From Xiphydria camelus (taxonomy: Eukaryota; Arthropoda; Insecta; Hymenoptera; Xiphydriidae), in contig OY783192.1 in NCBI GenBank assembly GCA_963678675.1, forward strand, positions 30,395,487-30,459,486: a stretch of 64,000 nt of DNA, given 5' to 3'. Each line of letters starts with the position of its first letter. The stretch's first letter is position 1. The notes under the pieces were generated by a model. That model made no database searches and had not been told where the DNA came from. It saw only the letters and a list, made by a program, of their open reading frames with translations. Shown piece by piece: positions 39,690 through 52,977 of this stretch. The position numbers and the translations under genes were made by a program.

Positions 39690-42600
39690 AAGGTCCCGAC
39701 CTGACAGAAATTGTCAATTTTTTCGAAAAATGAAAATCTTCGGAATTGGAATCTCGACCACCCTATCCGATGTATTTTTTTACGCTGATTCCGAAAAGCA
39801 CGGTTATTTGGTCGAAACCTCAAAGGAAATATGAAATAACGCTGATTTTGTGTATAAAGAAATTTTTTTTTCCGCAAGAAATCATCGATATCTCGGTGTT
39901 CCGTTGAGATTTCATCAATAAATATATCATTTTCGTAATCAGCGCGAAAAAATACATAAGATAGGATGGTCGAGAATTCGATTCCAGAGATTTCGATTTT
40001 TGCGAAAAATCGCATTTTCTGTAAGGTCCCGACCTGACAGAAATTGTCAATTTTTTCGAAAAATGAAAATCTTTGGAATTGGAATCTCGACCACCCTATC
40101 CGATGTATTTTTTTACGCTGATTCCGAAAAGCACGGTTATTTGGTCGAAATCTCAAAGGAAATATGAAATAACGCTGATTTTGTGTATAAAGAAATTTTT
40201 CTTTCCGCAAGAAATCATCGATATCTCGGTGTTCCGTTGAGATTTCATCAATAAATATATCATTTTCGTAATCAGCGCGAAAAAATACATAAGATAGGAT
40301 GGTCGAGAATTCGATTCCAGAGATTTCGATTTTTGCGAAAAATCGCATTTTCTGTAAGGTCCCGACCTGACAGAAATTGTCAATTTTTTCGAAAAATGAA
40401 AATCTTCGGAATTGGAATCTCGACCACCCTATCCGATGTATTTTTTTACGCTGATTCCGAAAAGCACGGTTATTTGGTCGAAATCTCAAAGGAAATATGA
40501 AATAACGCTGATTTTGTGTATAAAGAAATTTTTCTTTCCGCAAGAAATCATCGATATCTCGGTGTTCCGTTGAGATTTCCTCAATAAATCTATCATTTTC
40601 GTAATCAGCGCGAAAAAATACATAAGATAGGATGGTCGAGAATTCGATTCCAGAGATTTCGATTTTTGCGAAAAATCGCATTTTCTGTAAGGTCCCGACC
40701 TTACAGAAATTGTCAATTTTTTCGAAAAATGAAAATCTTCGGAATTGGAATCTCGACCACCCTATCCGATGTATTTTTTTACGCTGATTCCGAAAAGCAC
40801 GGTTATTTGGTCGAAATCTCAAAGGAAATATGAAATAACGCTGATTTTGTGTATAAAAAAAATATTTTTTCCGCAAGAAATCATCGATATCTCGGTGTTC
40901 CGTTGAGATTTCCTCAATAAATCTATCATTTTCGTAATCAGCGCGAAAAAATAAATAAGATAGGGTGGTCGAGAATTCGATTCCAGAGATTTCGATTTTT
41001 GCGAAAAATCGCATTTTCTGTAAGGTCCCGACGATTTTTTCGAAAAATGAAAATCTTCGGAATTGGAATCTCGACCACCCTATCCGATGTATTTTTTTAC
41101 GCTGATTCCGAAAAGCACGGTTATTTGGTCGAAATCTCAAAGGAAATATGAAATAACGCTGATTTTGTGTATAAAGAAATTTTTCTTTCCGCAAGAAATC
41201 ATCGATATCTCGGTGTTCCGTTGAGATTTCCTCAATAAATCTATCATTTTCGTAATCAGCGCGAAAAAATACATAAGATAGGGTGGTCGAGAATTCGATT
41301 CCAGAGATTTCGATTTTTGCGAAAAATCGCATTTTCTGTAAGGTCCCGACCTTACAGAAATTGTCAATTTTTTCGAAAAATGAAAATCTTCGGAATTGGA
41401 ATCTCGACCACCCTATCCGATGTATTTTTTTACGCTGATTCCGAAAAGCACGGTTATTTGGTCGAAATCTCAAAGGAAATATGAAATAACGCTGATTTTG
41501 TGTATAAACAAATTTTTTTTTCCGCAAGAAATCATCGATATCTCGGTGTTCCGTTGAGATTTCCTCAATAAATCTATCATTTTCGTAATCAGCGCGAAAA
41601 AATACATAAGATAGGATGGTCGAGAATTCGATTCCAGAGATTTCGATTTTTGCGAAAAATCGCATTTTCTGTAAGGTCCCGACCTGACAGAAATTGTCAA
41701 TTTTTTCGAAAAATGAAAATCTTCGGAATTGGAATCTCGACCACCCTATCCGATGTATTTTTTTACGCTGATTCCGAAAAGCACGGTTATTTGGTCGAAA
41801 CCTCAAAGGAAATATGAAATAACGCTGATTTTGTGTATAAAAAAAATATTTTTTCCGCAAGAAATCATCGATATCTCGGTGTTCCGTTGAGATTTCCTCA
41901 ATAAATCTATCATTTTCGTAATCAGCGCGAAAAAATACATAAGATAGGATGGTCGAGAATTCGATTCCAGAGATTTCGATTTTTGCGAAAAATCGCATTT
42001 TCTGTAAGGTCCCGACCTGACAGAAATTGTCAATTTTTTCGAAAAATGAAAATCTTCGGAATTGGAATCTCGACCACCCTATCCGATGTATTTTTTTACG
42101 CTGATTCCGAAAAGCACGGTTATTTGGTCGAAACCTCAAAGGAAATATGAAATAACGCTGATTTTGTGTATAAAGAAATTTTTTTTTCCGCAAGAAATCA
42201 TCGATATCTCGGTGTTCCGTTGAGATTTCATCAATAAATATATCATTTTCGTAATCAGCGCGAAAAAATACATAAGATAGGATGGTCGAGAATTCGATTC
42301 CAGAGATTTCGATTTTTGCGAAAAATCGCATTTTCTGTAAGGTCCCGACCTGACAGAAATTGTCAATTTTTTCGAAAAATGAAAATCTTTGGAATTGGAA
42401 TCTCGACCACCCTATCCGATGTATTTTTTTACGCTGATTCCGAAAAGCACGGTTATTTGGTCGAAATCTCAAAGGAAATATGAAATAACGCTGATTTTGT
42501 GTATAAAGAAATTTTTCTTTCCGCAAGAAATCATCGATATCTCGGTGTTCCGTTGAGATTTCATCAATAAATATATCATTTTCGTAATCAGCGCGAAAAA

Positions 42601-45600
42601 ATACATAAGATAGGATGGTCGAGAATTCGATTCCAGAGATTTCGATTTTTGCGAAAAATCGCATTTTCTGTAAGGTCCCGACCTGACAGAAATTGTCAAT
42701 TTTTTCGAAAAATGAAAATCTTCGGAATTGGAATCTCGACCACCCTATCCGATGTATTTTTTTACGCTGATTCCGAAAAGCACGGTTATTTGGTCGAAAT
42801 CTCAAAGGAAATATGAAATAACGCTGATTTTGTGTATAAAGAAATTTTTCTTTCCGCAAGAAATCATCGATATCTCGGTGTTCCGTTGAGATTTCCTCAA
42901 TAAATCTATCATTTTCGTAATCAGCGCGAAAAAATACATAAGATAGGATGGTCGAGAATTCGATTCCAGAGATTTCGATTTTTGCGAAAAATCGCATTTT
43001 CTGTAAGGTCCCGACCTTACAGAAATTGTCAATTTTTTCGAAAAATGAAAATCTTCGGAATTGGAATCTCGACCACCCTATCCGATGTATTTTTTTACGC
43101 TGATTCCGAAAAGCACGGTTATTTGGTCGAAATCTCAAAGGAAATATGAAATAACGCTGATTTTGTGTATAAAAAAAATATTTTTTCCGCAAGAAATCAT
43201 CGATATCTCGGTGTTCCGTTGAGATTTCCTCAATAAATCTATCATTTTCGTAATCAGCGCGAAAAAATACATAAGATAGGGTGGTCGAGAATTCGATTCC
43301 AGAGATTTCGATTTTTGCGAAAAATCGCATTTTCTGTAAGGTCCCGACCTTACAGAAATTGTCAATTTTTTCGAAAAATGAAAATCTTCGGAATTGGAAT
43401 CTCGACCACCCTATCCGATGTATTTTTTTACGCTGATTCCGAAAAGCACGGTTATTTGGTCGAAATCTCAAAGGAAATATGAAATAACGCTGATTTTGTG
43501 TATAAACAAATTTTTTTTTCCGCAAGAAATCATCGATATCTCGGTGTTCCGTTGAGATTTCCTCAATAAATCTATCATTTTCGTAATCAGCGCGAAAAAA
43601 TACATAAGATAGGATGGTCGAGAATTCGATTCCAGAGATTTCGATTTTTGCGAAAAATCGCATTTTCTGTAAGGTCCCGACCTGACAGAAATTGTCAATT
43701 TTTTCGAAAAATGAAAATCTTCGGAATTGGAATCTCGACCACCCTATCCGATGTATTTTTTTACGCTGATTCCGAAAAGCACGGTTATTTGGTCGAAACC
43801 TCAAAGGAAATATGAAATAACGCTGATTTTGTGTATAAAAAAAATATTTTTTCCGCAAGAAATCATCGATATCTCGGTGTTCCGTTGAGATTTCCTCAAT
43901 AAATCTATCATTTTCGTAATCAGCGCGAAAAAATACATAAGATAGGATGGTCGAGAATTCGATTCCAGAGATTTCGATTTTTGCGAAAAATCGCATTTTC
44001 TGTAAGGTCCCGACCTTACAGAAATTGTCAATTTTTTCGAAAAATGAAAATCTTCGGAATTGGAATCTCGACCACCCTATCCGATGTATTTTTTTACGCT
44101 GATTCCGAAAAGCACGGTTATTTGGTCGAAATCTCAAAGGAAATATGAAATAACGCTGATTTTGTGTATAAAAAAAATATTTTTTCCGCAAGAAATCATC
44201 GATATCTCGGTGTTCCGTTGAGATTTCCTCAATAAATCTATCATTTTCGTAATCAGCGCGAAAAAATACATAAGATAGGGTGGTCGAGAATTCGATTCCA
44301 GAGATTTCGATTTTTGCGAAAAATCGCATTTTCTGTAAGGTCCCGACCTTACAGAAATTGTCAATTTTTTCGAAAAATGAAAATCTTCGGAATTGGAATC
44401 TCGACCACCCTATCCGATGTATTTTTTTACGCTGATTCCGAAAAGCACGGTTATTTGGTCGAAATCTCAAAGGAAATATGAAATAACGCTGATTTTGTGT
44501 ATAAACAAATTTTTTTTTCCGCAAGAAATCATCGATATCTCGGTGTTCCGTTGAGATTTCCTCAATAAATCTATCATTTTCGTAATCAGCGCGAAAAAAT
44601 ACATAAGATAGGATGGTCGAGAATTCGATTCCAGAGATTTCGATTTTTGCGAAAAATCGCATTTTCTGTAAGGTCCCGACCTTACAGAAATTGTCAATTT
44701 TTTCGAAAAATGAAAATCTTCGGAATTGGAATCTCGACCACCCTATCCGATGTATTTTTTACGCTGATTCCGAAAAGCACGGTTATTTGGTCGAAATCTG
44801 AAAGGAAATATGAAATAACGCTGATTTTGTGTATAAACAAATTTTTTTTTCCGCAAGAAATCATCGATATCTCGGTGTTCCGTTGAGATTTCATCAATAA
44901 ATATATCATTTTCGTAATCAGCGCGAAAAAATACATAAGATAGGATGGTCGAGAATTCGATTCCAGAGATTTCGATTTTTGCGAAAAATCGCATTTTCTG
45001 TAAGGTCCCGACCTTACAGAAATTGTCAATTTTTTCGAAAAATGAAAATCTTCGGAATTGGAATCTCGACCACCCTATCCGATGTATTTTTTTACGCTGA
45101 TTCCGAAAAGCACGGTTATTTGGTCGAAATCTCAAAGGAAATATGAAATAACGCTGATTTTGTGTATAAACAAATTTTTTTTTCCGCAAGAAATCATCGA
45201 TATCTCGGTGTTCCGTTGAGATTTCCTCAATAAATCTATCATTTTCGTAATCAGCGCGAAAAAATACATAAGATAGGATGGTCGAGAATTCGATTCCAGA
45301 GATTTCGATTTTTGCGAAAAATCGCATTTTCTGTAAGGTCCCGACCTGACAGAAATTGTCAATTTTTTCGAAAAATGAAAATCTTCGGAATTGGAATCTC
45401 GACCACCCTATCCGATGTATTTTTTTACGCTGATTCCGAAAAGCACGGTTATTTGGTCGAAATCTCAAAGGAAATATGAAATAACGCTGATTTTGTGTAT
45501 AAACAAATTTTTTTTTCCGCAAGAAATCATCGATATCTCGGTGTTCCGTTGAGATTTCCTCAATAAATCTATCATTTTCGTAATCAGCGCGAAAAAATAC

Positions 45601-46240
45601 ATAAGATAGGATAGTCGAGAATTCGATTCCAGAGATTTCGATTTTTGCGAAAAATCGCATTTTCTGTAAGGTCCCGACCTTACAGAAATTGTCAATTTTT
45701 TCGAAAAATGAAAATCTTCGGAATTGGAATCTCGACCACCCTATCCGATGTATTTTTTTACGCTGATTCCGAAAAGCACGGTTATTTGGTCGAAATCTCA
45801 AAGGAAATATGAAATAACGCTGATTTTGTGTATAAACAAATTTTTTTTTCCGCAAGAAATCATCGATATCTCGGTGTTCCGTTGAGATTTCCTCAATAAA
45901 TCTATCATTTTCGTAATCAGCGCGAAAAAATACATAAGATAGGATGGTCGAGAATTCGATTCCAGAGATTTCGATTTTTGCGAAAAATCGCATTTTCTGT
46001 AAGGTCCCGACCTTACAGAAATTGTCAATTTTTTCGAAAAATGAAAATCTTCGGAATTGGAATCTCGACCACCCTATCCGATGTATTGTTTTACGCTGAT
46101 TCCGAAAAGCACGGTTATTTGGTCGAAATCTCAAAGGAAATATGAAATAACGCTGATTTTGTGTATAAACAAATTTTTTTTTCCGCAAGAAATCATCGAT
46201 ATCTCGGTGTTCCGTTGAGATTTCCTCAATAAATCTATCA
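39690..46240. repeat. Array segment D: about 20 monomers without hairpins
   Basis: These are 333-bp units with one of 318 bp (near 41033) and one of 332 bp (T run near 44755). About 39.55-41.03 kb recurs at 41.86-43.35 kb (offset 2316). About 41,356-43,613 matches 2075-4330 in order and variants, at a distance of about 39.28 kb. GGTGG-type starts occur near 40964, 41282, 43281 and 44280. No gene is present. Confidence 0.9.
41020..41050. other. Fifteen-base net loss at a dyad 1 tip (318-bp unit)
   Basis: After GGTCCCGAC, sixteen bases holding the right half of the tip stem are replaced by a single G before ATTTTTTCG. The unit is 318 bp. It also has AATAAATAAG for AATACATAAG near 40953. It is the only such unit in the window. 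Confidence 0.9.
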
Positions 46241-46420
46241 TTTTCGTAATCAGCGCGAAAAAATACATAAGATAGGATGGTCGAGAATTCGATTCCAGAG
46301 ATTTCGATTTTTGCGAAAAATCTAAGGGGTATGCCTTAGATTTTTTGCAAAAATCGAAATCTCTGGAATCGAATTCTGGATCACCCTATCTTATGTATTT
46401 TTTTACGCTGATTCCGAAAA
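46241..46420. repeat. Hairpin-type 312-bp unit, single
   Basis: A single dyad of the CCCTATC type, the first hairpin after almost 7.8 kb without one. A TGTATTGTTTTACG unit precedes it. Confidence 0.93.
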
Positions 46421-47551
46421 GCACGGTTATTTGGTCGAAATCTCAAAGGAAATATGAAATAACGCTGATTTTGTGTATAAACAAATTTTTTTTTCCGCAA
46501 GAAATCATCGATATCTCGGTGTTCCGTTGAGATTTCCTCAATAAATCTATCATTTTCGTAATCAGCGCGAAAAAATACATAAGATAGGATGGTCGAGAAT
46601 TCGATTCCAGAGATTTCGATTTTTGCGAAAAATCGCATTTTCTGTAAGGTCCCGACCTGACAGAAATTGTCAATTTTTTCGAAAAATGAAAATCTTCGGA
46701 ATTGGAATCTCGACCACCCTATCCGATGTATTTTTTTACGCTGATTCCGAAAAGCACGGTTATTTGGTCGAAATCTCAAAGGAAATATGAAATAACGCTG
46801 ATTTTGTGTATAAACAAATTTTTTTTTCCGCAAGAAATCATCGATATCTCGGTGTTCCGTTGAGATTTCATCAATAAATATATCATTTTCGTAATCAGCG
46901 CGAAAAAATACATAAGATAGGATGGTCGAGAATTCGATTCCAGAGATTTCGATTTTTGCGAAAAATCGCATTTTCTGTAAGGTCCCGACCTTACAGAAAT
47001 TGTCAATTTTTTCGAAAAATGAAAATCTTCGGAATTGGAATCTCGACCACCCTATCCGATGTATTGTTTTACGCTGATTCCGAAAAGCACGGTTATTTGG
47101 TCGAAATCTCAAAGGAAATATGAAATAACGCTGATTTTGTGTATAAACAAATTTTTTTTTCCGCAAGAAATCATCGATATCTCGGTGTTCCGTTGAGATT
47201 TCCTCAATAAATCTATCATTTTCGTAATCAGCGCGAAAAAAAACATAAGATAGGATGGTCGAGAATTCGATTCCAGAGATTTCGATTTTTGCGAAAAATC
47301 GCATTTTCTGTAAGGTCCCGACCTGACAGAAATTGTCAATTTTTTCGAAAAATGAAAATCTTTGGAATTGGAATCTCGACCACCCTATCCGATGTATTTT
47401 TTTACGCTGATTCCGAAAAGCACGGTTATTTGGTCGAAATCTCAAAGGAAATATGAAATAACGCTGATTTTGTGTATAAAGAAATTTTTCTTTCCGCAAG
47501 AAATCATCGATATCTCGGTGTTCCGTTGAGATTTCATCAATAAATATATCA

Positions 47552-47731
47552 TTTTCGTAATCAGCGCGAAAAAATACATAAGATAGGATGGTCGAGAATT
47601 CGATTCCAGAGATTTCGATTTTTGCGAAAAATCTAAGGGGTATGCCTTAGATTTTTTGCAAAAATCGAAATCTCTGGAATCGAATTCTGGATCACCCTAT
47701 CTTATGTATTTTTTTACGCTGATTCCGAAAA
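47552..47731. repeat. Hairpin-type 312-bp unit, single
   Basis: A single dyad, 1311 bp after the previous one (3 x 333 + 312). The next unit carries CATAATATAGG and TTCGATCCCAG, markers shared with the units after 48709 and 53622. Confidence 0.93.
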
Positions 47732-48529
47732 GCACGGTTATTTGGTCGAAATCTCAAAGGAAATATGAAATAACGCTGATTTTGTGTATAAAGAAATTTT
47801 TCTTTCCGCAAGAAATCATCGATATCTCGGTGTTCCGTTGAGATTTCCTCAATAAATCTATCATTTTCGTAATCAGCGCGAAAAAATACATAATATAGGA
47901 TGGTCGAGAATTCGATCCCAGAGATTTCGATTTTTGCGAAAAATCGCATTTTCTGTAAGGTCCCGACCTTACAGAAATTGTCAATTTTTTCGAAAAATGA
48001 AAATCTTCGGAATTGGAATCTCGACCACCCTATCCGATGTATTTTTTTACGCTGATTCCGAAAAGCACGGTTATTTGGTCGAAATCTCAAAGGAAATATG
48101 AAATAACGCTGATTTTGTGTATAAAAAAAATATTTTTTCCGCAAGAAATCATCGATATCTCGGTGTTCCGTTGAGATTTCCTCAATAAATCTATCATTTT
48201 CGTAATCAGCGCGAAAAAATACATAAGATAGGATGGTCGAGAATTCGATTCCAGAGATTTCGATTTTTGCGAAAAATCGCATTTTCTGTAAGGTCCCGAC
48301 CTGACAGAAATTGTCAATTTTTTCGAAAAATGAAAATCTTTGGAATTGGAATCTCGACCACCCTATCCGATGTATTTTTTTACGCTGATTCCGAAAAGCA
48401 CGGTTATTTGGTCGAAATCTCAAAGGAAATATGAAATAACGCTGATTTTGTGTATAAAGAAATTTTTCTTTCCGCAAGAAATCATCGATATCTCGGTGTT
48501 CCGTTGAGATTTCATCAATAAATATATCA

Positions 48530-48709
48530 TTTTCGTAATCAGCGCGAAAAAATACATAAGATAGGATGGTCGAGAATTCGATTCCAGAGATTTCGATTTT
48601 TGCGAAAAATCTAAGGGGTATGCCTTAGATTTTTTGCAAAAATCGAAATCTCTGGAATCGAATTCTGGATCACCCTATCTTATGTATTTTTTTACGCTGA
48701 TTCCGAAAA
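48530..48709. repeat. Hairpin-type 312-bp unit, single
   Basis: A single dyad and the second copy of the 978-bp module. Confidence 0.93.
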
Positions 48710-49659
48710 GCACGGTTATTTGGTCGAAATCTCAAAGGAAATATGAAATAACGCTGATTTTGTGTATAAAGAAATTTTTCTTTCCGCAAGAAATCATCGA
48801 TATCTCGGTGTTCCGTTGAGATTTCCTCAATAAATCTATCATTTTCGTAATCAGCGCGAAAAAATACATAATATAGGATGGTCGAGAATTCGATCCCAGA
48901 GATTTCGATTTTTGCGAAAAATCGCATTTTCTGTAAGGTCCCGACCTTACAGAAATTGTCAATTTTTTCGAAAAATGAAAATCTTCGGAATTGGAATCTC
49001 GACCACCCTATCCGATGTATTTTTTTACGCTGATTCCGAAAAGCACGGTTATTTGGTCGAAATCTCAAAGGAAATATGAAATAACGCTGATTTTGTGTAT
49101 AAAAAAAATATTTTTTCCGCAAGAAATCATCGATATCTCGGTGTTCCGTTGAGATTTCCTCAATAAATCTATCATTTTCGTAATCAGCGCGAAAAAATAC
49201 ATAAGATAGGATGGTCGAGAATTCGATTCCAGAGATTTCGATTTTTGCGAAAAATCGCATTTTCTGTAAGGTCCCGACCTTACAGAAATTGTCAATTTTT
49301 TCGAAAAATGAAAATCTTCGGAATTGGAATCTCGACCACCCTATCCGATGTATTTTTTTACGCTGATTCCGAAAAGCACGGTTATTTGGTCGAAATCTCA
49401 AAGGAAATATGAAATAACGCTGATTTTGTGTATAAACGAATTTTTTTTTCCGCAAGAAATCATCGATATCTCGGTGTTCCGTTGAGATTTCATCAATAAA
49501 TATATCATTTTCGTAATCAGCGCGAAAAAATACATAAGATAGGATGGTCGAGAATTCGATTCCAGAGATTTCGATTTTTGCGAAAAATCGCATTTTCTGT
49601 AAGGTCCCGACCTTACAGAAATTGTCAATTTTTTCGAAAAATGAAAATCTTCGGAATTG

Positions 49660-49975
49660 GAATCTCGACCACCCTACCCGATGTATTTTTTTACGCTGAT
49701 TCCGAAAAGCACGGTTATTTGGTCGAAATCTCAAAGGAAATATGAAATAACGCTGATTTTGTGTATAAAGAAATTTTTCTTTCCGCAAGAAATCATCGAT
49801 ATCTCGGTGTTCCGTTGAGATTTCATCAATCAATATATCATTTTCGTAATCAGCGCGAAAAAATACAGAAGATAGGATGGTCGAGAATTCGATTCCAGAG
49901 ATTTCGATTTTTGCGAAAAATCGCATTTTCTGTAAGGTCCCGACCTTACAGAAATTGACAATTTTTTCGAAAAAT
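49660..49975. repeat. 333-bp unit with several private variants
   Basis: This unit carries CCCTACCCGATG near 49671, ATCAATCAATATATC near 49826, TACAGAAGATAG near 49866 and AATTGACAATT near 49955. The first and third also mark 59478/59672 and 61458/61648. The fourth recurs near 63050 and 63383. ATCAATCAAT is unique to this unit. Confidence 0.85.
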
Positions 49976-50506
49976 GAAAATCTTCGGAATTGGAATCTCG
50001 ACCACCCTATCCGATGTATTTTTTTACGCTGATTCCGAAAAGCACGGTTATTTGGTCGAAATCTCAAAGGAAATATGAAATAACGCTGATTTTGTGTATA
50101 AAGAAATTTTTCTTTCCGCAAGAAATCATCGATATCTCGGTGTTCCGTTGAGATTTCCTCAATAAATCTATCATTTTCGTAATCAGCGCGAAAAAATACA
50201 TAAGATAGGATGGTCGAGAATTCGATTCCAGAGATTTCGATTTTTGCGAAAAATCGCATTTTCTGTAAGGTCCCGACCTGACAGAAATTGTCAATTTTTT
50301 CGAAAAATGAAAATCTTCGGAATTGGAATCTCGACCACCCTATCCGATGTATTTTTTTACGCTGATTCCGAAAAGCACGGTTATTTGGTCGAAATCTCAA
50401 AGGAAATATGAAATAACGCTGATTTTGTGTATAAACAAATTTTTTTTTCCGCAAGAAATCATCGATATCTCGGTGTTCCGTTGAGATTTCCTCAATAAAT
50501 CTATCA

Positions 50507-50686
50507 TTTTCGTAATCAGCGCGAAAAAATACATAAGATAGGATGGTCGAGAATTCGATTCCAGAGATTTCGATTTTTGCGAAAAATCTAAGGGGTATGC
50601 CTTAGATTTTTTGCAAAAATCGAAATCTCTGGAATCGAATTCTGGATCACCCTATCTTATGTATTTTTTTACGCTGATTCCGAAAA
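50507..50686. repeat. Hairpin-type 312-bp unit, single
   Basis: A single dyad, duplicated at 55399-55578 (offset 4892). Confidence 0.93.
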
Positions 50687-52485
50687 GCACGGTTATTTGG
50701 TCGAAATCTCAAAGGAAATATGAAATAACGCTGATTTTGTGTATAAACAAATTTTTTTTTCCGCAAGAAATCATCGATATCTCGGTGTTCCGTTGAGATT
50801 TCCTCAATAAATCTATCATTTTCGTAATCAGCGCGAAAAAATACATAAGATAGGATGGTCGAGAATTCGATTCCAGAGATTTCGATTTTTGCGAAAAATC
50901 GCATTTTCTGTAAGGTCCCGACCTGACAGAAATTGTCAATTTTTTCGAAAAATGAAAATCTTCGGAATTGGAATCTCGACCACCCTATCCGATGTATTTT
51001 TTTACGCTGATTCCGAAAAGCACGGTTATTTGGTCGAAATCTCAAAGGAAATATGAAATAACGCTGATTTTGTGTATAAACAAATTTTTTTTTCCGCAAG
51101 AAATCATCGATATCTCGGTGTTCCGTTGAGATTTCCTCAATAAATCTATCATTTTCGTAATCAGCGCGAAAAAATACATAAGATAGGATGGTCGAGAATT
51201 CGATTCCAGAGATTTCGATTTTTGCGAAAAATCGCATTTTCTGTAAGGTCCCGACCTTACAGAAATTGTCAATTTTTTCGAAAAATGAAAATCTTCGGAA
51301 TTGGAATCTCGACCACCCTATCCGATGTATTGTTTTACGCTGATTCCGAAAAGCACGGTTATTTGGTCGAAATCTCAAAGGAAATATGAAATAACGCTGA
51401 TTTTGTGTATAAACAAATTTTTTTTTCCGCAAGAAATCATCGATATCTCGGTGTTCCGTTGAGATTTCCTCAATAAATCTATCATTTTCGTAATCAGCGC
51501 GAAAAAATACATAAGATAGGATGGTCGAGAATTCGATTCCAGAGATTTCGATTTTTGCGAAAAATCGCATTTTCTGTAAGGTCCCGACCTGACAGAAATT
51601 GTCAATTTTTCCGAAAAATGAAAATCTTCGGAATTGGAATCTCGACCACCCTATCCGATGTATTTTTTTACGCTGATTCCGAAAAGCACGGTTATTTGGT
51701 CGAAATCTCAAAGGAAATATGAAATAACGCTGATTTTGTGTATAAAAAAAAATATTTTTTCCGCAAGAAATCATCGATATCTCGGTGTTCCGTTGAGATT
51801 TCCTCAATAAATCTATCATTTTCGTAATCAGCGCGAAAAAATACATAAGATAGGATGGTCGAGAATTCGATTCCAGAGATTTCGATTTTTGCGAAAAATC
51901 GCATTTTCTGTAAGGTCCCGACCTTACAGAAATTGTCAATTTTTTCGAAAAATGAAAATCTTCGGAATTGGAATCTCGACCACCCTATCCGATGTATTTT
52001 TTTACGCTGATTCCGAAAAGCACGGTTATTTGGTCGAAATCTCAAAGGAAATATGAAATAACGCTGATTTTGTGTATAAAAAAAAATATTTTTTCCGCAA
52101 GAAATCATCGATATCTCGGTGTTCCGTTGAGATTTCCTCAATAAATCTATCATTTTCGTAATCAGCGCGAAAAAATACATAAGATAGGATGGTCGAGAAT
52201 TCGATTCCAGAGATTTCGATTTTTGCGAAAAATCGCATTTTCTGTAAGGTCCCGACCTTACAGAAATTGTCAATTTTTTCGAAAAATGAAAATCTTCGGA
52301 ATTGGAATCTCGACCACCCTATCCGATGTATTGTTTTACGCTGATTCCGAAAAGCACGGTTATTTGGTCGAAATCTCAAAGGAAATATGAAATAACGCTG
52401 ATTTTGTGTATAAACAAATTTTTTTTTCCGCAAGAAATCATCGATATCTCGGTGTTCCGTTGAGATTTCCTCAATAAATCTATCA

Positions 52486-52977
52486 TTTTCGTAATCAGCG
52501 CGAAAAAATACATAAGATAGGATGGTCGAGAATTCGATTCCAGAGATTTCGATTTTTGCGAAAAATCTAAGGGGTATGCCTTAGATTTTTTGCAAAAATC
52601 GAAATCTCTGGAATCGAATTCTGGATCACCCTATCTTATGTATTTTTTTACGCTGATTCCGAAAAGCACGGTTATTTGGTCGAAATCTCAAAGGAAATAT
52701 GAAATAACGCTGATTTTGTGTATAAACAAATTTTTTTTTCCGCAAGAAATCATCGATATCTCGGTGTTCCGTTGAGATTTCCTCAATAAATCTATCATTT
52801 TCGTAATCAGCGCGAAAAAATACATAAGATAGGATGGTCGAGAATTCGATTCCAGAGATTTCGATTTTTGCGAAAAATCTAAGGGGTATGCCTTAGATTT
52901 TTTGCAAAAATCGAAATCTCTGGAATCGAATTCTGGATCACCCTATCTTATGTATTTTTTTACGCTGATTCCGAAAA
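52486..52977. repeat. Hairpin-type 312-bp units, tandem pair
   Basis: Dyads lie at 52486-52665 and 52798-52977, both CCCTATC. Two 334-bp units precede them. Confidence 0.94.

Larger units (their letters stand above)
25590..39690. repeat. Higher-order repeat, 14 monomers, period 4614-4615 bp, three copies
   Basis: The block occurs at about 25.6-30.2, 30.2-34.8 and 34.8-39.4 kb, with a tail to 39.69 kb. Marker bases recur at fixed offsets: TGTATATTTTTA at 26596, 31211 and 35825; AACACTGATT near 25996, 30611 and 35225; a 5-bp loss giving ACATAGGATGG near 28110, 32725 and 37339; TTCCAAAAAGC near 28274, 32889 and 37503. Each period holds eleven 333-bp units, one 328, and two hairpins. Copies 1 and 2 differ by one T. 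The third copy continues almost unchanged until TTACAG becomes TGACAG near 39690. AACACTGATT also occurs 999 bp before its copy 2 position (near 29612), showing a three-monomer internal duplication. Confidence 0.9.
47280..49276. repeat. Three-monomer higher-order repeat, period 978 bp
   Basis: Units 333, 333 and 312 repeat twice in tandem. CATAATATAGG occurs near 47889 and 48867, 978 bp apart. A third copy of this module sits at about 53.5-54.48 kb, recognised by the same CATAATATAGG and TTCGATCCC bases near 53780. Confidence 0.86.

Noticed and set aside
25590..39690. Higher-order copies as assembly artefacts
   Set aside because: Not excluded, but copies differ by specific changes (one T in a run, copy-specific units at the edges), which is more like real amplification than repeated use of one contig. 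Long reads would decide.
38426..44662. Long minus-strand open frames (2078, 1356, 1318 and 1205 codons) as real repetitive proteins
   Set aside because: They arise because a stop-free frame is carried by a monomer of length divisible by three. They end wherever a hairpin unit or phase-breaking indel occurs, variants are mostly amino-acid changing, and there is no promoter, start context or unique end.
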